From Byssothecium circinans (lineage: Eukaryota; Ascomycota; Dothideomycetes; Pleosporales; Massarinaceae), in the NCBI GenBank assembly GCA_010015675.1, contig ML976985.1, forward strand, positions 1,038,619 to 1,102,618: DNA of 64,000 bases, in the 5' to 3' direction. Below are positions 23,981 through 36,455 of this stretch, piece after piece. The translations under genes and the position numbers were made by a program. The notes beneath the pieces are model-generated. The model searched no databases. It saw nothing but the letters and a program-made list of their open reading frames with translations, and was not told the DNA's origin. Numbering within the stretch: the stretch's first letter is position 1; every line of letters starts with the position of its first letter.

Positions 23981-24437
23981 TGCCGTCTCCAATTTACAGT
24001 ATCTAGGGGGCGTGAGGCACCAAAGGGTGGGTGTACCGCCCCAGTGTATATTGATCTAATTACGAGAGTGGATGAGCAACGCTCGGGTGTGCCCAGGTAA
24101 GCCAGATAATGGTTTACTGCGGTTCCACATGTCTGCAGTGTCGTTGTACAACGGTGTGCAAATAGAGTTGAAACCTCCAAAACATATGCAGCGCATCTGT
24201 CCTGCTACACCGCATATGCCAATCGCCAACGGTACCTCTACCAGAACTGTGGAGTAGGTGATGATAGGCTCATGTTCCGAGGCCCCCAAATCTGTACAAC
24301 TGTACGACAACATGATTCCTTTTCGGGGCTGGTACATTGGGCTTCCAGAGTTACACTCATGGGGTCCGCAACGACCGATATCATGATATAAAGTCACCGG
24401 TGAAGTCTGACGAGAGCAGTGTTCACTATCGACGAGT
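23981..24437. other. Intergenic
   Basis: Short spacer between the kinase-like gene and the DUF3433 pseudogene; nothing recognised. Confidence 0.5.
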
Positions 24438-27400
24438 ATGGATCCTTCAGAGTCAACCGAGAACATTCTAACGGCTGGGCGACAGACGGCGGATGTCTCA
24501 CCCTTGTTGCAACCACAAAGAAGTCAGTATGGAGAGAGTATTTCAGACGAAAATGTCCTTGGGCCTACATGTAAGGCTCACGTTTTGAACTAGCTTAGAG
24601 TTTGATCACTGCTGATGCAATATTTTTTCCTAGATCATTCTGTCCACGAATGCCAAGTATCCAGGACATCAACTTCTACCATCTCGCTGCAGATTGAACC
24701 GCACGTTGAAGTGCCAGCTCCGTTGCCCCCATCCTCCGCGCACCCACAGACACTTTTGCAATCCAACATCGAACCTGCCAATTGGCTTCCCACCTCCTTG
24801 AGGAGAGTCCACCTTCTCTCTTTGGCGGTTCTTTCCTTGGCTTTGGGAATATGCTGCTTTACGCTAGTAAGCTATTCACAAATACACAATGGCCTCTCAA
24901 ACGTTAGTGAGTTGCCCCTGTGTGAATCCCATGGAAGACGTACTGTTGATACTGACCATATACCTTAATCAAGCTTAAGCAACGGTTTTGGATTCAACCA
25001 AAGATAGTTTCCCACGCTTATGGCTGTTCTATAAACTTTGCTGTGGACTCCGGTCGTGGTCGACGTCGTCAGAACTGAACCATGGGCGCTACTATATGTC
25101 TCAAGCGGATCAAATGCACAAGATTCTCTCCTCAAAGGAGACAGATATTGGTGGAATCATTTAGTTGATGCGGTGCGACATCAGAAGCATTCAGGTGGGG
25201 TTCGTTGGGCACTTCTAATCTCAGTGACTGCGAGCCTGGTGGCTTCTGTTATCATTAATCCGCCATCAGCAGGTTTATTCGACACTACAACACTTGTCAT
25301 GACCATGGAGAAACAGTTTGCAGGAGTCGTCCCATCAGCATTAGGGCACCAATCGGTGCGGATAGGGGACATCATGTATCTTCGCGCAGTTATCAATCTC
25401 CTCTTTAATGTTTCCACCTCTGCTTGGATACGAACGAGTATACTGTCGCACCATTCTAGCCATCGGATCTTGATGAAGCCCCGATGGGCGCTTTGTTGAG
25501 TCGCTCACCCCAGCTTTGGAGAGGAAAGAGAGACGTGATAGTTGCCTGACTTCAATGCCGGCCTTTCAAAACTGTCAATACTTGGAATGACCCTGGTTCT
25601 CCAGTGTCTTATCCGGTAGAGAATTTACCCTATCTAAAGACTGATGATGGATGCGGCGTGATTCCCCGGTCGAGGGATCATTTAGGTATTGGGAAGGATG
25701 GAGAGGCCCGTTGCAATAGTAAGAATTATAATCTTGCACACGTCATGCTTTTAGCTAACGTTACTCTCAGAAAACTACGTCACCGACGACATTTAAAAAT
25801 GCATGGCTCTAGGATACGGAGAGTACTTCGTATTTTGCACGACAAAGAACGGATCCTCCAGTGGGCTATTGCACAGGAATCAATACCACTCGGGTCAGGC
25901 GTGCAGTGCATCGTACCTCACGTCCAACATTCCCGTGAATGTATCCACGACCTCCTCCGGAACTATGATCATGATAGATCAAGCAGACCTCATCAAAGGA
26001 CAACAGCCATTGCATAGCTCTTATCTCAATATCAGCGAATTCGAAAGCCAATTCATTCGCCAGACCGGATCTAATCATCTACGGCCCAGTGTTGAACTGG
26101 AATCTAACGCAAATCCCATACTTGAAGGACCATCACTTGTATTAGCTGCTAGTAGCAACCGCAGTATTGAAGAGCTAGTGCAGATGGACCCAGCGGAACT
26201 TACACGACTGGCCACAGCAGTCAAACAGCGGTTTCTGGGCGAAGTGTTCCTGTCTAGCTTCGCTGACCAGGCCACGAAGAACAAGACTGAACACTTCCAA
26301 GCTTCCCAGATCCAGCAACAGACCCGACTTACTCCGAACTTAGGGATCGGGATAACTATCGCCTCATGCTTCATGTTATTGGCTACTTCTGCCGTGACTT
26401 TGGTGTTACTTGTATCTTTGAGGAAGAGGCCTCTGCAACTCATTGGGGACCCTAATCATAGTTCCACGGCTGCTCTTTTACTGGCCGACGCGAGAGCTTC
26501 TGCACTATTCAAAACGTTGGACAGGGCTCATCCAAGCAACATGAGGAATATACTTCAAGACCAGTCCTTTTCGGTGAGAGATGGGAAGTTGGTACACACT
26601 GGGAATAGATCCATTGTTGCTGCAATACCGCCAACACCGAGCCAGGCAAAACGTAGGCGTTGCCGGTTTGTAGGTCGCAATAGGCGATCCAAGAGCCACG
26701 ATCTGGACTGGTGCCCATTTCCGCTCCATCGAATAACTGGATCAATGCTCGTACCGGCATCGCCTCGCGTGATAGTGGCGCTCCTCACAATCTACTCCAA
26801 GTCCCGGAAACGACCGCTATACCAATCTGCCTTCACTTACAAATCTGGCATCAGATTTGGAAACCTCAACATCATGACACTAGCGCCATACGGCATAGTT
26901 CCGACCCTCCTTGCCGTTCTGATTAAACTATGGTGGTCGGCAATCGATAGTGTTTATAGGCGGTTGGCCCCGCTTCTCACCATGGCAAAAGATCCTTCAC
27001 CGAAAGCTTCTAAGGGATCATCCTTAACGTATCTAACGTCACCAATTCTGTGGATAACGCTATTGGCATTGAGGAGACGACACTTGTTGCTCGCTCTCGT
27101 AACACTCGGTACATTGGCGTCTGAGGCCTTGCAAATCTCGATGTCCGCTCTTTGGACCCGCAAACCAGGGCTGTTGGATGTCGACACACTTCTAACAAAG
27201 GACTTTGAACTTCGCTCTGTAGCCCATGTCTTCAACGATTCCACGTACGTGGGCCATTATTCGCCGCCCATGGCCTTCCCCATGATTGCAGAACATCTTT
27301 ATGGTGGGTCGCACTACCAGACGTCTTGGGTGTACGGCAGCCTCGCTGAGTTGGCGTTCCAGGCTTCCCCTCCTATTTGGAGCAAGGACGGCTGGAACTT

Positions 27401-29468
27401 TCCACCGGTCGATACCAGTGGCCTTTCGAAGGTTGTACCGAGCCTGCCAAAGATCAATTTCGCGAAGGAACCAAATCCAGATCCAGCAACAACTCTTAAT
27501 GTCACTTTCGAAAGCACAGGTCTAAGAGGGCGCGTCGAGTGTGTTCCGATTGATGATGGGCCACGGTGGGTTGTCAAGATCGATAACTTCGATGCAGATT
27601 TTGAACGCAATGGTCTCAAGTATAAATCCAGTAGGAACTATTACCGGCCAAATATTAGCTCAGGTTTCGAATTATCCTCGGCGGTAAGGATTCTAGATTT
27701 CACCAAGCCCGACGAGTCTCAGCCGTCAACAGTAGCGATTGGCCAATGGCTTCATTTTAACTACAGCTCCGATGATCACGACCACCAAATCTACTCCCCC
27801 TCAGCGCCGCAGAACTTCACTGTACTCTGGATCAATGCCAGCTATCCTTATGTATACGAGACTTCCAAAACCGAAGTATCGCAACGTTTCATTTTTGCCG
27901 ACAGACCGCAGGTCCAGGCTTTAAACTGCCGTCCAATTTTCGAGACATCGAAGGCGCGCATCATCGTGAATGCTGGAAACGGTCACATAGAAGACTTCCG
28001 TCTTCTGGAGCCCGCGAAGCCATTTGAAGATGCATGGTCCGAGAGATTCCAGCGCCATTATAGTAGTCAGTCTATGTACCTCAAACCAGCTGTCATTGGT
28101 ATGCGGTATCACAACAGCACTGTCAGGTAAGCACGTCCAGAAACGAAAATTTCTTGCGCACTAACAAACATAGCTGGGGCTACCTCTTCCAACTCGCTCT
28201 GCTACAAGCATGCAACTTTTACGGTGGTCAGAGTGCGGGCTATTCTCCATTTGCACGATTCAAGGGCACCACCCCATTTAGCTTCATAGAGCAGGATCTA
28301 TACTCCGATCCTTACAGCTATGCTTCACTTGCACTTGTCGAGTACAACCGTACTGCTTTGCTGAATGCCACTACACTCACCGCAGTCACACAACGCGTTT
28401 TCTCGACTTTTTTTCAGTGGTTTGCTTCCTCAGAAAGCGGCTATACCGGCGATTACTGGGCGTATCAGCCGCTCGGCGCAAGGTTACCTGACGATCTGGA
28501 CAACGGCACTCTTGAGATCATGACGGCGACGTCCACTCAAACCTCTGTGATAACAATGAGAATTTCAGTGGCAAGCGAGTATGAGAGGACTTATACTGAA
28601 TCCAAGGGCGGTGAAACGAGGACAAGGACAGTAACAAACACTAGAATGACTTACACACCAACGCTGACTTCGCATAAAACGAGGAAAATAACAATAACGA
28701 CGGATACCATTAGAAACACCAGGAGCACTGCAAGTCTTAGCATTCTTTCTAGCCAGAGTGGGACAGGTAAGATTGTTGTGATAAGTTTTTGAACGAGGCA
28801 CTGACATGCTCTCAGCAACAAAGTCATCTGCAACCAACGCCGATTCTACAACTATCACATCAGCTCCAGTTGCAAAACAAGGCTCATCTACCGATGCCAC
28901 CGACGACCCCAGAAAGATCCGAGCCAAAGTTACCATCCGGACCGAAACCCTCGTCATATCGCCCTTAGCGCTCTTCCTCAGCGTCGGCATCCTCATCTTC
29001 CTCCCTCTCTCCGCGATATTTATTTTCGTCGTTCGGAACAGTCAACTCCCGTCTCCTGCCTCGCGACTTCGATTCACCAGCGAGTCTCCTAGCGGCTGTG
29101 TATACTAGCAAGAAACTCAGAGCTTGGGCTAAACGTCAGCGCGCAAGGCGAGATGGTGGGTTGGGAAAGGAGGGGGAAGGATTGCTTGAGGACGATGATG
29201 TTACGATTCGGTTGGGGGATTTGTTGGGGTGGATGAGGAACAGCATTGGGGGATTGAGATTGTTGAGGATTATCCGGTGCTGGTGGAAGACCGGACTCCT
29301 GGGGATGGTTCAGGTGTAGTTGTTGAAGGACAGGGATCGGTGGGGGATGCCCGAGAGGGAGATTCAGTAACAGGTCATCAAGGACAGTTGTCAGCGGTGA
29401 GCATTGACGAACAAGGATCGGTGTTGAGTGCTGAAGAACGAGATGCTGTGGCAGCTGCCCATGTGTAG
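24438..29468 (+). pseudogene. DUF3433-type multi-pass membrane protein gene, inactivated
   Basis: Pieces line up as one large DUF3433 protein. Exon 1 (24438-24570) and exon 2 (from 24634) encode a polar head and SLRRVHLLSLAVL, the first membrane segment. After an intron ending near 24973-24977 come FPTLMAVL and LLWTPVVVDVVRTEPWALL. A second DUF3433 block (SGIRFGNLNIMTLAPYGIVPTLLAV) lies in a 775-codon open stretch (25803-28130). Introns at 25719-25770, 28127-28173 and 28767-28815 still look functional. In-frame stops occur at 25005, 25032, 25457, 25547 and 25794. Frameshifts are near 25428, 29050 and 29230. A C-terminal membrane helix (VISPLALFLSVGILIFLPLSAIF) precedes the second shift. Family function is unknown. 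Confidence 0.85.
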
Positions 29469-31920
29469 GGTTCGAGGAGGGACGTACCAGAAGGCTAGCT
29501 GGAGCTTATCCGGGAATTCCTTGCTCGTCTGCATATGAGTAGTGATAATAATCAGCACCCAATCTTCCTACGTTTCATACCTGGAGAGCAGTACTACATG
29601 CATCAGAGTTCAGCCTAAACATGTACTTTTGAGAATACCATAACATTTTGGATATAACACTAAGACCGATAAAGATGGCGGCGGTTTGGAACTGTTCATT
29701 GATTTGAGTCTCCATGTAATCTTTCGATCCCGCTCTTCACATTGAAGTGCAGTCTTCTAGAAGTCTGGTTTGCTTGGATATATGAGATACGTCACCTGCA
29801 GCTCAAATACCCACACTTTGGCCTTTCCTTGGAGCAGTTCAGGTCTCGAGGGAAAGGAATTGGCCTATTTGCATCGACGAGCTCATGTAGCCCAGTCGTG
29901 TGGGAGGTCGCTCCAATATCTCACATCGTTGATGAAGACCATCACCACCAACGCTATTTTTCTACTAAAGAGACCCGCTGCTGACAAATGCGCCTCGGCA
30001 GCGTGCAGTGCTATATGAATTCCTCGCCACGTTCCGCTCTTCTCTTTACTCCACCGCCGTTTCGCACACTCAAAATGTGGAATCCTCAGAGTGTATGTCC
30101 TCAATGACATGCACATAGACTTCATGTTCGCCTGGCGGTTTGGAGGCGAGCCGGTATATTCGGGGTTTTGAAGATACGCCTTATGGAAGGGGAATTGTGA
30201 AAATACTTGATGTTTCGGCTTATTGTAGGAGGTGGTGGGGATAGTGTTGATGGTGGATATCACTTTACAAACGCGCAGTATCGTGTGCATTTCTAAGTGT
30301 GAATTAGGCGCACGACCGTCAGTCAGTCAACTAGCCAATCCTTCCTGCGCTTAGTAACAAGGCAGGAATCTCCCTGAAATATAAATTCAGCACTTGGCCA
30401 ACAATTGTCTTTCTTCACTCCACATCCAATATGGCTTTCCTAAAATGCATCACAGATTTCCTATGTGACTAAAAGTTAGCAACTCAAGGTCAAATGCTGG
30501 TGCACCCTCGGAGAACTTAAAATATCTTATATCTGAAACACTTGGAAAGTCTATACTGCGCTGTCTGTAAGATATCTCGAGAGTTTTCCTCCAAAAGAGT
30601 CGAATGAAACGAAATATGTAACAATACAGAGTTCATAGACTCCAATGATGATGATGAACTTTAGCTCCGCCTTGACCAACCCCGAAGCCAGCGGCGCATA
30701 TCTCCAAATCCTTCAATTCCAAAATTTGCATACCCTTTTTGTTGCAGTATTCCCTATAAATACCAACATCCCCCACTTCCCAGTCTACTCTCCACACCAC
30801 AGCACTTCGCTGCCCACGGCCTCTAAAATCTCGAAACAAAAGCCAGTACCGCAATGGAAAGTGGTGTGTTTGTCCCCTTCCTGGACTAAAACCATCGCTC
30901 ACTCATTTCCATGTTTTGCTGGAGCTTTTTCTATATGAAAAAATGCAGGAGACGATGTGGAGTGTATAGGTTGGGATACAAGATAGTTCGGGTAATGATG
31001 ACAAGCACTAATCATTAATTTGCATCACTGTGGAGCGTTTTGAGTCTCCGTGCGCTGCGTGCCGGAAGGTATATAACCTTCACCTTCTGTAGACTACTTC
31101 TCCACTACACGCTCAACCCTAGCTTGAGTATTCTCCAAGCTGTTTAAAAACGTTTGGAGTAGCCATATATGCTCTTGTAGAGTTTCCTTGTCTTGGACAT
31201 CGAGAGACTTTAAAAGTCCCGGTCCCGTTTTTCTCCATCCGACGACAGTTTTTCGAAGTGACAATGCATCAACACTGATGAATATCATCAACATCATCAC
31301 CACAGTCTGAAATCTCAAATCCCAAACGATGCCTTAAATACCCAACCTTTAACTCAGAAACTGAACTCCTCGACCGCTGCCTATAGATATATAACCTCAT
31401 CTCTGCCCACCTCTACTCTCCACACTCCTTACTCTCGGTAAAGAGCTGGATCAAAATAAAAAAAGAGAAAAATTACATCCAAAATGAGAATGGCTCCTTT
31501 GGGACTAGTGACTCGAGGAATGAACACATGAAGCGGACGCTGATATGAGCGAGGACGTCGCGTTTTAGGAAACCGGGAGGAATGTTTGCGGATATGATAA
31601 TGATGATGAGGATCAGCAGTCATGGTGCTCATGCTCCCACTTAACCTATCTCGCGAAGTCTTTGGCTTAGACTTCGGCGATTGTCTAAGTCTACATCTAA
31701 TGAAGGTATGTCACACTAGCTAGGGCTAAAAAAGAGAGACTTGTGTGTCTGCTCTCGGCTCCGCTCTTGACACGCACGCGTGCACACGCACAGCAGTCTA
31801 AAACACGACAGCCTACTTCATGGGCTGCAATAAAATTTCAACCCCAAAAGGGTATAGTTCCTGGTGTTCTCTCGTTGTCAGGAATGTTTGGAGTTCTCAA
31901 TAGCGATGGTTTTCACGCCC
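29469..31920. other. Gene-free stretch before the hAT element
   Basis: No frame here resembles a protein. TATA-like sites followed by pyrimidine-rich DNA occur near 30735 and 31070, and may be distant members of the modules further right. Confidence 0.5.
31913..31920. repeat. 8-bp target-site duplication, left copy
   Basis: TCACGCCC directly abuts the left end of the hAT-type element. The right copy at 32463-32470 is TCACGCCT (7 of 8 identical). Confidence 0.8.
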
Positions 31921-32462
31921 CAGACATGTCAACAAACAAGTCAAGCAAGTCTGGAGTCGCGACTTGACTTGCTTAGAGTTTATGAGGCGTTGACTTGACT
32001 TGCTTGACTTGGTGTTGCTTTTATAGTAGACTTGACTTGCTTGCTTGGTCGACTTGGTATAGTATATAGAGGTGATAAAAAGGAGGTGAAAATCTAGTCT
32101 AGTGTAGCCGGAGAGGTGCCGACAAGCGCTAGTCCTAATTAGGCTAAAAAAACACTCAACACCAAAAAACTATCGTGAGAAATATTATGTATACGCCTAA
32201 AAACGATATATTATTTTGTTACTAAGTGTTAGATAAAAGGTAGTTTAATACGAATTTATTGCTAAGTAGATATATAAACGTTATAGTATACTTAAACACT
32301 AAGTCTATCAAGTCTACCAAGCAAGTCTAGGTAAGAGACTTGACTTGCTTGATAAAAACTAGACAACTGACTTGGCTTACTTGGTGTCACCAAGTCACCA
32401 AGTCACCAAGTCACCAAGTCATCAAGCAAGTCTGCAAGTCGACTTGCTTGTTGACAACTCTG
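31921..32462. mobile_element. Non-autonomous hAT-type transposon (MITE-like, 542 bp)
   Basis: The ends form terminal inverted repeats: CAGACATGTCAACAAACAAG on the left and CAGAGTTGTCAACAAGCAAG as the reverse complement of the right end. They agree at 20 of the first 24 positions and start with CAG. An 8-bp target-site duplication flanks both ends. Subterminal zones are packed with CAAGTC/GACTTG motifs, as transposase-binding repeats of hAT elements often are. The AT-rich interior has no coding frame, so it would depend on a transposase made elsewhere. Confidence 0.85.
32386..32425 (+). repeat. GTCACCAA tandem repeat in the hAT right subterminal region
   Basis: Four perfect copies and a fifth with one change lie head to tail, next to the right inverted repeat. 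Confidence 0.85.
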
Positions 32463-32470
32463 TCACGCCT
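32463..32470. repeat. 8-bp target-site duplication, right copy
   Basis: TCACGCCT follows the last base of the element and differs from the left copy only in its final base. Confidence 0.8.
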
Positions 32471-32689
32471 ACATCTCTGTATCTCGATTCCTACCAGTCT
32501 CGAGCTACATGGAGACCGGAAGCTGCGTGCGTGATAAGCTATTTCCTCACACTTTACTGAGATCTGGAACTCATATGCTCGTGATCGTGAGCCCATGAAA
32601 ATATAGTCTGTCGATGATCGTCATCGTCGCCCGCATCACCTTCCCCCGCTCCAGACTTATCCAGTCAGATTCCTTGATCCCTGGAGCTC

Positions 32690-34040
32690 GTCAAAGTATA
32701 TAAATACCAATCCCACTCCCTTCCTCTCCTCCTCCCGCACACAGCACCAGTGTCCAAAAATCATTTGGGACGAGGTCAATGCGGTCTAGAAAAGTACCAT
32801 CCGCCTATTAATGAGTCTTTGTCGGGACGGGGCTGTTGGTGTGTCTAAAACAGTTTGAAACCGTTCCTATGTGTCTCCTCAATTTTAGAGCTTTAGGAGA
32901 TAGAGGGAGGGGTTTACGGGGCGGGAAAGGTGACGTCTTGGTGATGGTGGAGGAGGGTATGTCTGGCCTACCTTTACTTAACTGTTGCGAGCCCTTGGTG
33001 GTTATTTATCACGGAACTTATACGCTGCAGAACCACAACTTCATCATCGACCATGAGCTCCTGCATTTTTCGCAAACCTGTTCATGGCGGAGAGTCCTGC
33101 CACGAACACTCTCTCTAGTGGTGAACCCCTCTCCAAAAATTCCCCTCCTCCCTTGGAAGGCGGCGCACTAACAACTCACTCTCATCCCGCCCAAACCTCC
33201 GGGAGTGAAAAGGAATACGTATATAAGCTCGCCTCTTTCCCTCGTCTCTAACCTCTCTTCTTCACACTCAGCTCTCTTTCTAATTCAGAGAAACTAAAAA
33301 GCAGAGGATTCGTTAGCATGGGGTCCAAAAGTAGGGCACTCACTTTCGACGTTGCTCTCCAGGCAGAAGCTATTTTACAATTAAAAAGCGAAGACAAGAG
33401 AGACGATGCCGTGTTGTCTTAAGAAGAGTTTATTATTTTACCATTTTCTGTCGGACGCAGGTTAATCCGCTCCGCTTACGTAATCGTTTATCCTAAGACG
33501 TTCGAGTTCCGAGGCCGGTGCGCCTTATCCTTATCGTGTTTTTTCCTTGTGTTGATACCCTACTGTACTCAGTACTAGTGGCGATGATTGCTCCTTCTTT
33601 GGTTCTTTGATTATTTTACCATTCGTCAATTCACGGACCTCCTCGCCACCAACCTCCTAACGCGAAAAGAAAGGCCTATATAAACCCCCTCACTCCTCTC
33701 TAACCTCTATTCTTCGCACTTGACTACACTCTAAAGGCAATAAAGTTTAAAATCTCACACAACTCTTCATTGTAGCGTCTAAAAACAGATTGTCGAAAAT
33801 CCCATGTTGTTGCGTCGGGTTGGGAGGGAACCCTTTTTCTACTGAAAAGCGGTGGCCGGAGGATCCATGTCCGGTCGTTTTCGACAACGTTTCATCGCTT
33901 TATCATTTTATCCACGAGCTTCCTCTCCCTCAACCACCCATTACGATGAAAAACGCATATATAACCCTCGCGCCTCCTTCTTAATCTCCCTTCTTATTGC
34001 AACTACCTATACACTCTAAAGAGACTAAAATCTCGAGTGC
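32690..34040 (+). repeat. Repeated TATA plus CT-rich promoter-like modules
   Basis: Similar modules begin near 32695 (TATATAAATACC), 33218 (TATATAAGC), 33673 (TATATAAACC) and 33948 (TATATAACC). Three of them continue into CTCxCCTC and TCTAACCTCT-type pyrimidine DNA, a CAC/ACT motif and then an ACTCTAAAG or ACTAAA element. They look like fungal core promoters with leaders, all on the plus strand, but no conserved ORF follows. They may be decayed copies of a repeated transcription unit. Confidence 0.6.
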
Positions 34041-35215
34041 CTCTTCGTTATAATGTCTAAGAACCCGACGCTATCGTTCAATGTTGTCTCGTCGGGTTGG
34101 AAGGAGGTCTTTTTCCCCCACAAAAAACATGCGACCGAAGGGTTATGCCTGTCGTTTCGGGGAGAGTTTATCATTTTACTGTTTTCGAACAAGACACGAT
34201 GTGCTAGGCAGAGAAAAAAGTATACAAAAAGAGGCTAGACACTCAGTGGATGTCGTGCCGTTCACGGAACTTTTATTGTGTTGCTGAAAAGATATTATGG
34301 ACTAGAGTCAGGGAACTTTTGTTTTGAAAAAACATGGACCAGATGTCGATGTTGAGTTGAGCGGAGAGAGCTTGCGTACGTGGAGTCGAGGAACTATTAT
34401 ACTAAAAACTAAAGGCTAAAAAAATTATGTGCTGGCAATTTGAGAAAAATCCGCCACTTTACCATTTCTTTGGAGGGATATAATGTACTGGGCCGAAGAA
34501 CAGTTGGAATAAAGCATAATAGTTGAAGGACTATTGAAAGGATGTCGTATACGTACTGGGCTCCGAAAGTGTTATACTAAAAAAAGATAGACACACGACT
34601 GATGGAGTGTTGTCTTGAGAAGAGTTTACTACGTTATTGTTTTACACTTTAATTAAAAAGACAATATGTACTCGGCCAAGGAGGCGCTGTACTAAAAGAA
34701 TGGACGGAATAGCTATGCTGTTCCTTCCAGACAATATTTCCTATTTTATTATGTTGTCGTTCAATTACAAAGATATCGTATCACGTCTGATTGTATTGTG
34801 AACACTCTAAAAGGACACTAAGTACTCCTGGAGTCAAGAAATGGTTGCACTACCTAAAAAACTATTGGGCGAAAGAACTGATGTCCCGTTGTCTCGAGAA
34901 ACTTTACTATTTACCCGTCCATCGTCCTATCAAAAAGATACCACATACCCAAGCTTCGAAAGCCTCCTACTCAAACATAATGGACCAAGCGTTTTACTAG
35001 AAAACGATACACGCAGGGCCTGTGTCGTGCCTTGTGGAGAAAATTTTGATGTGAAAGTAAAAAAGAGTACAATGAACCCAAGCTACGAAATCGTCCCACT
35101 AAAACAACCATGGACGGATGAAGTGTTGCACTAAAAATCGACTCACCTTTGGCTCATGTTCTGCTGTCCCGAGAAAGGTTCTTATTCCACCAGTCCAGAA
35201 AAGAAAGCAAACAAC
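33400..35215 (+). repeat. Diverged tandem repeat block
   Basis: A recurrent core resembling TGTCGTGTTGTCTCGAGAA, followed by GAGTTTATTATTTTAC, then AAAAGACA.AATGTACT, and separated by CTAAAA, can be followed at about 33404, 33870, 34147, 34250, 34601, 34710, 34880, 35016 and 35150. Spacing is irregular (roughly 90-470 bp) and copies differ strongly. There is no coding frame through the block. I judged the copies by eye; the true unit length needs alignment. Confidence 0.55.
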
Positions 35216-36455
35216 ACGAGCGAAAAAGAGATACGATGGGGGTCTTCTCTCCTTCCCTCTACTAAAATCATTGTTATGCGGGTATCTCAGGGCAAATACC
35301 CGGAGAGATGATGCTGCTAATCATCATCTCCATCACCGTCCGACCCCAAACACAGGCCCCCCCAACACATTCCCTCCATGCCCTTCACAATACCCATCTT
35401 TTAGTTCCTAAGCCCAAGTCCAGCCCCATCCCTCCATGACTTTCACCCAACTCATCTTTTGGACTCCAGCCCAGCACCAACTCCGACCCCTCATGAAGCA
35501 TCTGATGTATCCCTTATACTTCCCCATTCACTCCCCCGTGAGGCCGAATGTGCGCGTGTGTGTGTGAGAGAATATAAAACGCGTTGGATAGGAGGTGTAT
35601 TCAACCCGCCTTTCCGCTAGCTCACAAGGTTCTAAGGTTTGCTTGCACATTCCATCCATCCATCCATCCATTCCTAAAGAATTTTTAATTTCTTCTCCTC
35701 CTTTTCTTTTCCCCATGATATTTATTCAAGACTCTTTCCATGGCTCCCTCCCGCTCCCTCAATTCCCCCCTCGCTCGCATTTTAAACTGGTAAGAACGAG
35801 TTAAGAGGGAAGAGCACATGTCCACAAAGTCTTTATTCGTTCTCCTCTCTCTCTCTTTCCTCGCCGCCCGTCACCATTTCCCTCACCCTCTCGTCTCTCC
35901 AAGATTGAAGTCCCCTGCCCTAAGCCCCAGCCCTAAGCCCCATCATGAACGGCCTGGCACGCACGGTCTGGCGCGCACGTACGCAAGCGCACGCCATAGC
36001 CCCCCCCCTCGCACCATCTTCTACTCTACACCACACCACCTTCCCTTCCACGTCCACCACATCTCGCCCAGCCCAGTCCAGCCCAGCCCATCATCAACCC
36101 CAGAACCCCAGAACCTCAAAACCACCGCTCCACTCAAGACAAGTATAAAGCACACTCATCCATTCATTCGTTCATACATGGCACATCATGCATCTATCCC
36201 ATACAATCCACACAATCCATTCATTCATTCCACTCGCTACAAATCAAGCAAGCAAGCAAGCAGGCAGGCAAGTTTTGGTATCCCGTATCCCGTATCCCGC
36301 CCCGCATAGGTATCATAAAAAGACGCAGCAAACATGCCCCCATTCCAACCCCGCTCACCTCCTCATCACCTCCTACATCTCCACCCCTCCCCGTCGGGGC
36401 ACTTTTATCTATCCACCCCATCTATTCCCTCCTCTCTAAATCTATCTCGCTCCCC
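35216..36455. other. Gene-free, simple-sequence-rich stretch
   Basis: C-rich, low-complexity DNA with (CATC)n near 35655-35672 and (AAGC)n near 36243-36270. It includes the 3' flank of the next regulator. No ORF was judged real. Confidence 0.55.

Noticed and set aside
25038..25499. Separate small gene
   Set aside because: It is one fragment of the DUF3433 pseudogene, bounded by a stop and a frameshift.
25604..26017. Separate 137-codon gene
   Set aside because: Its first half is DUF3433 homology (PYLKTDDGCG) and its second half runs through an intron in the wrong frame.
32386..32425. Possible CRISPR-like array
   Set aside because: GTCACCAA units are 8 bp, contiguous and without spacers, within a eukaryotic transposon.
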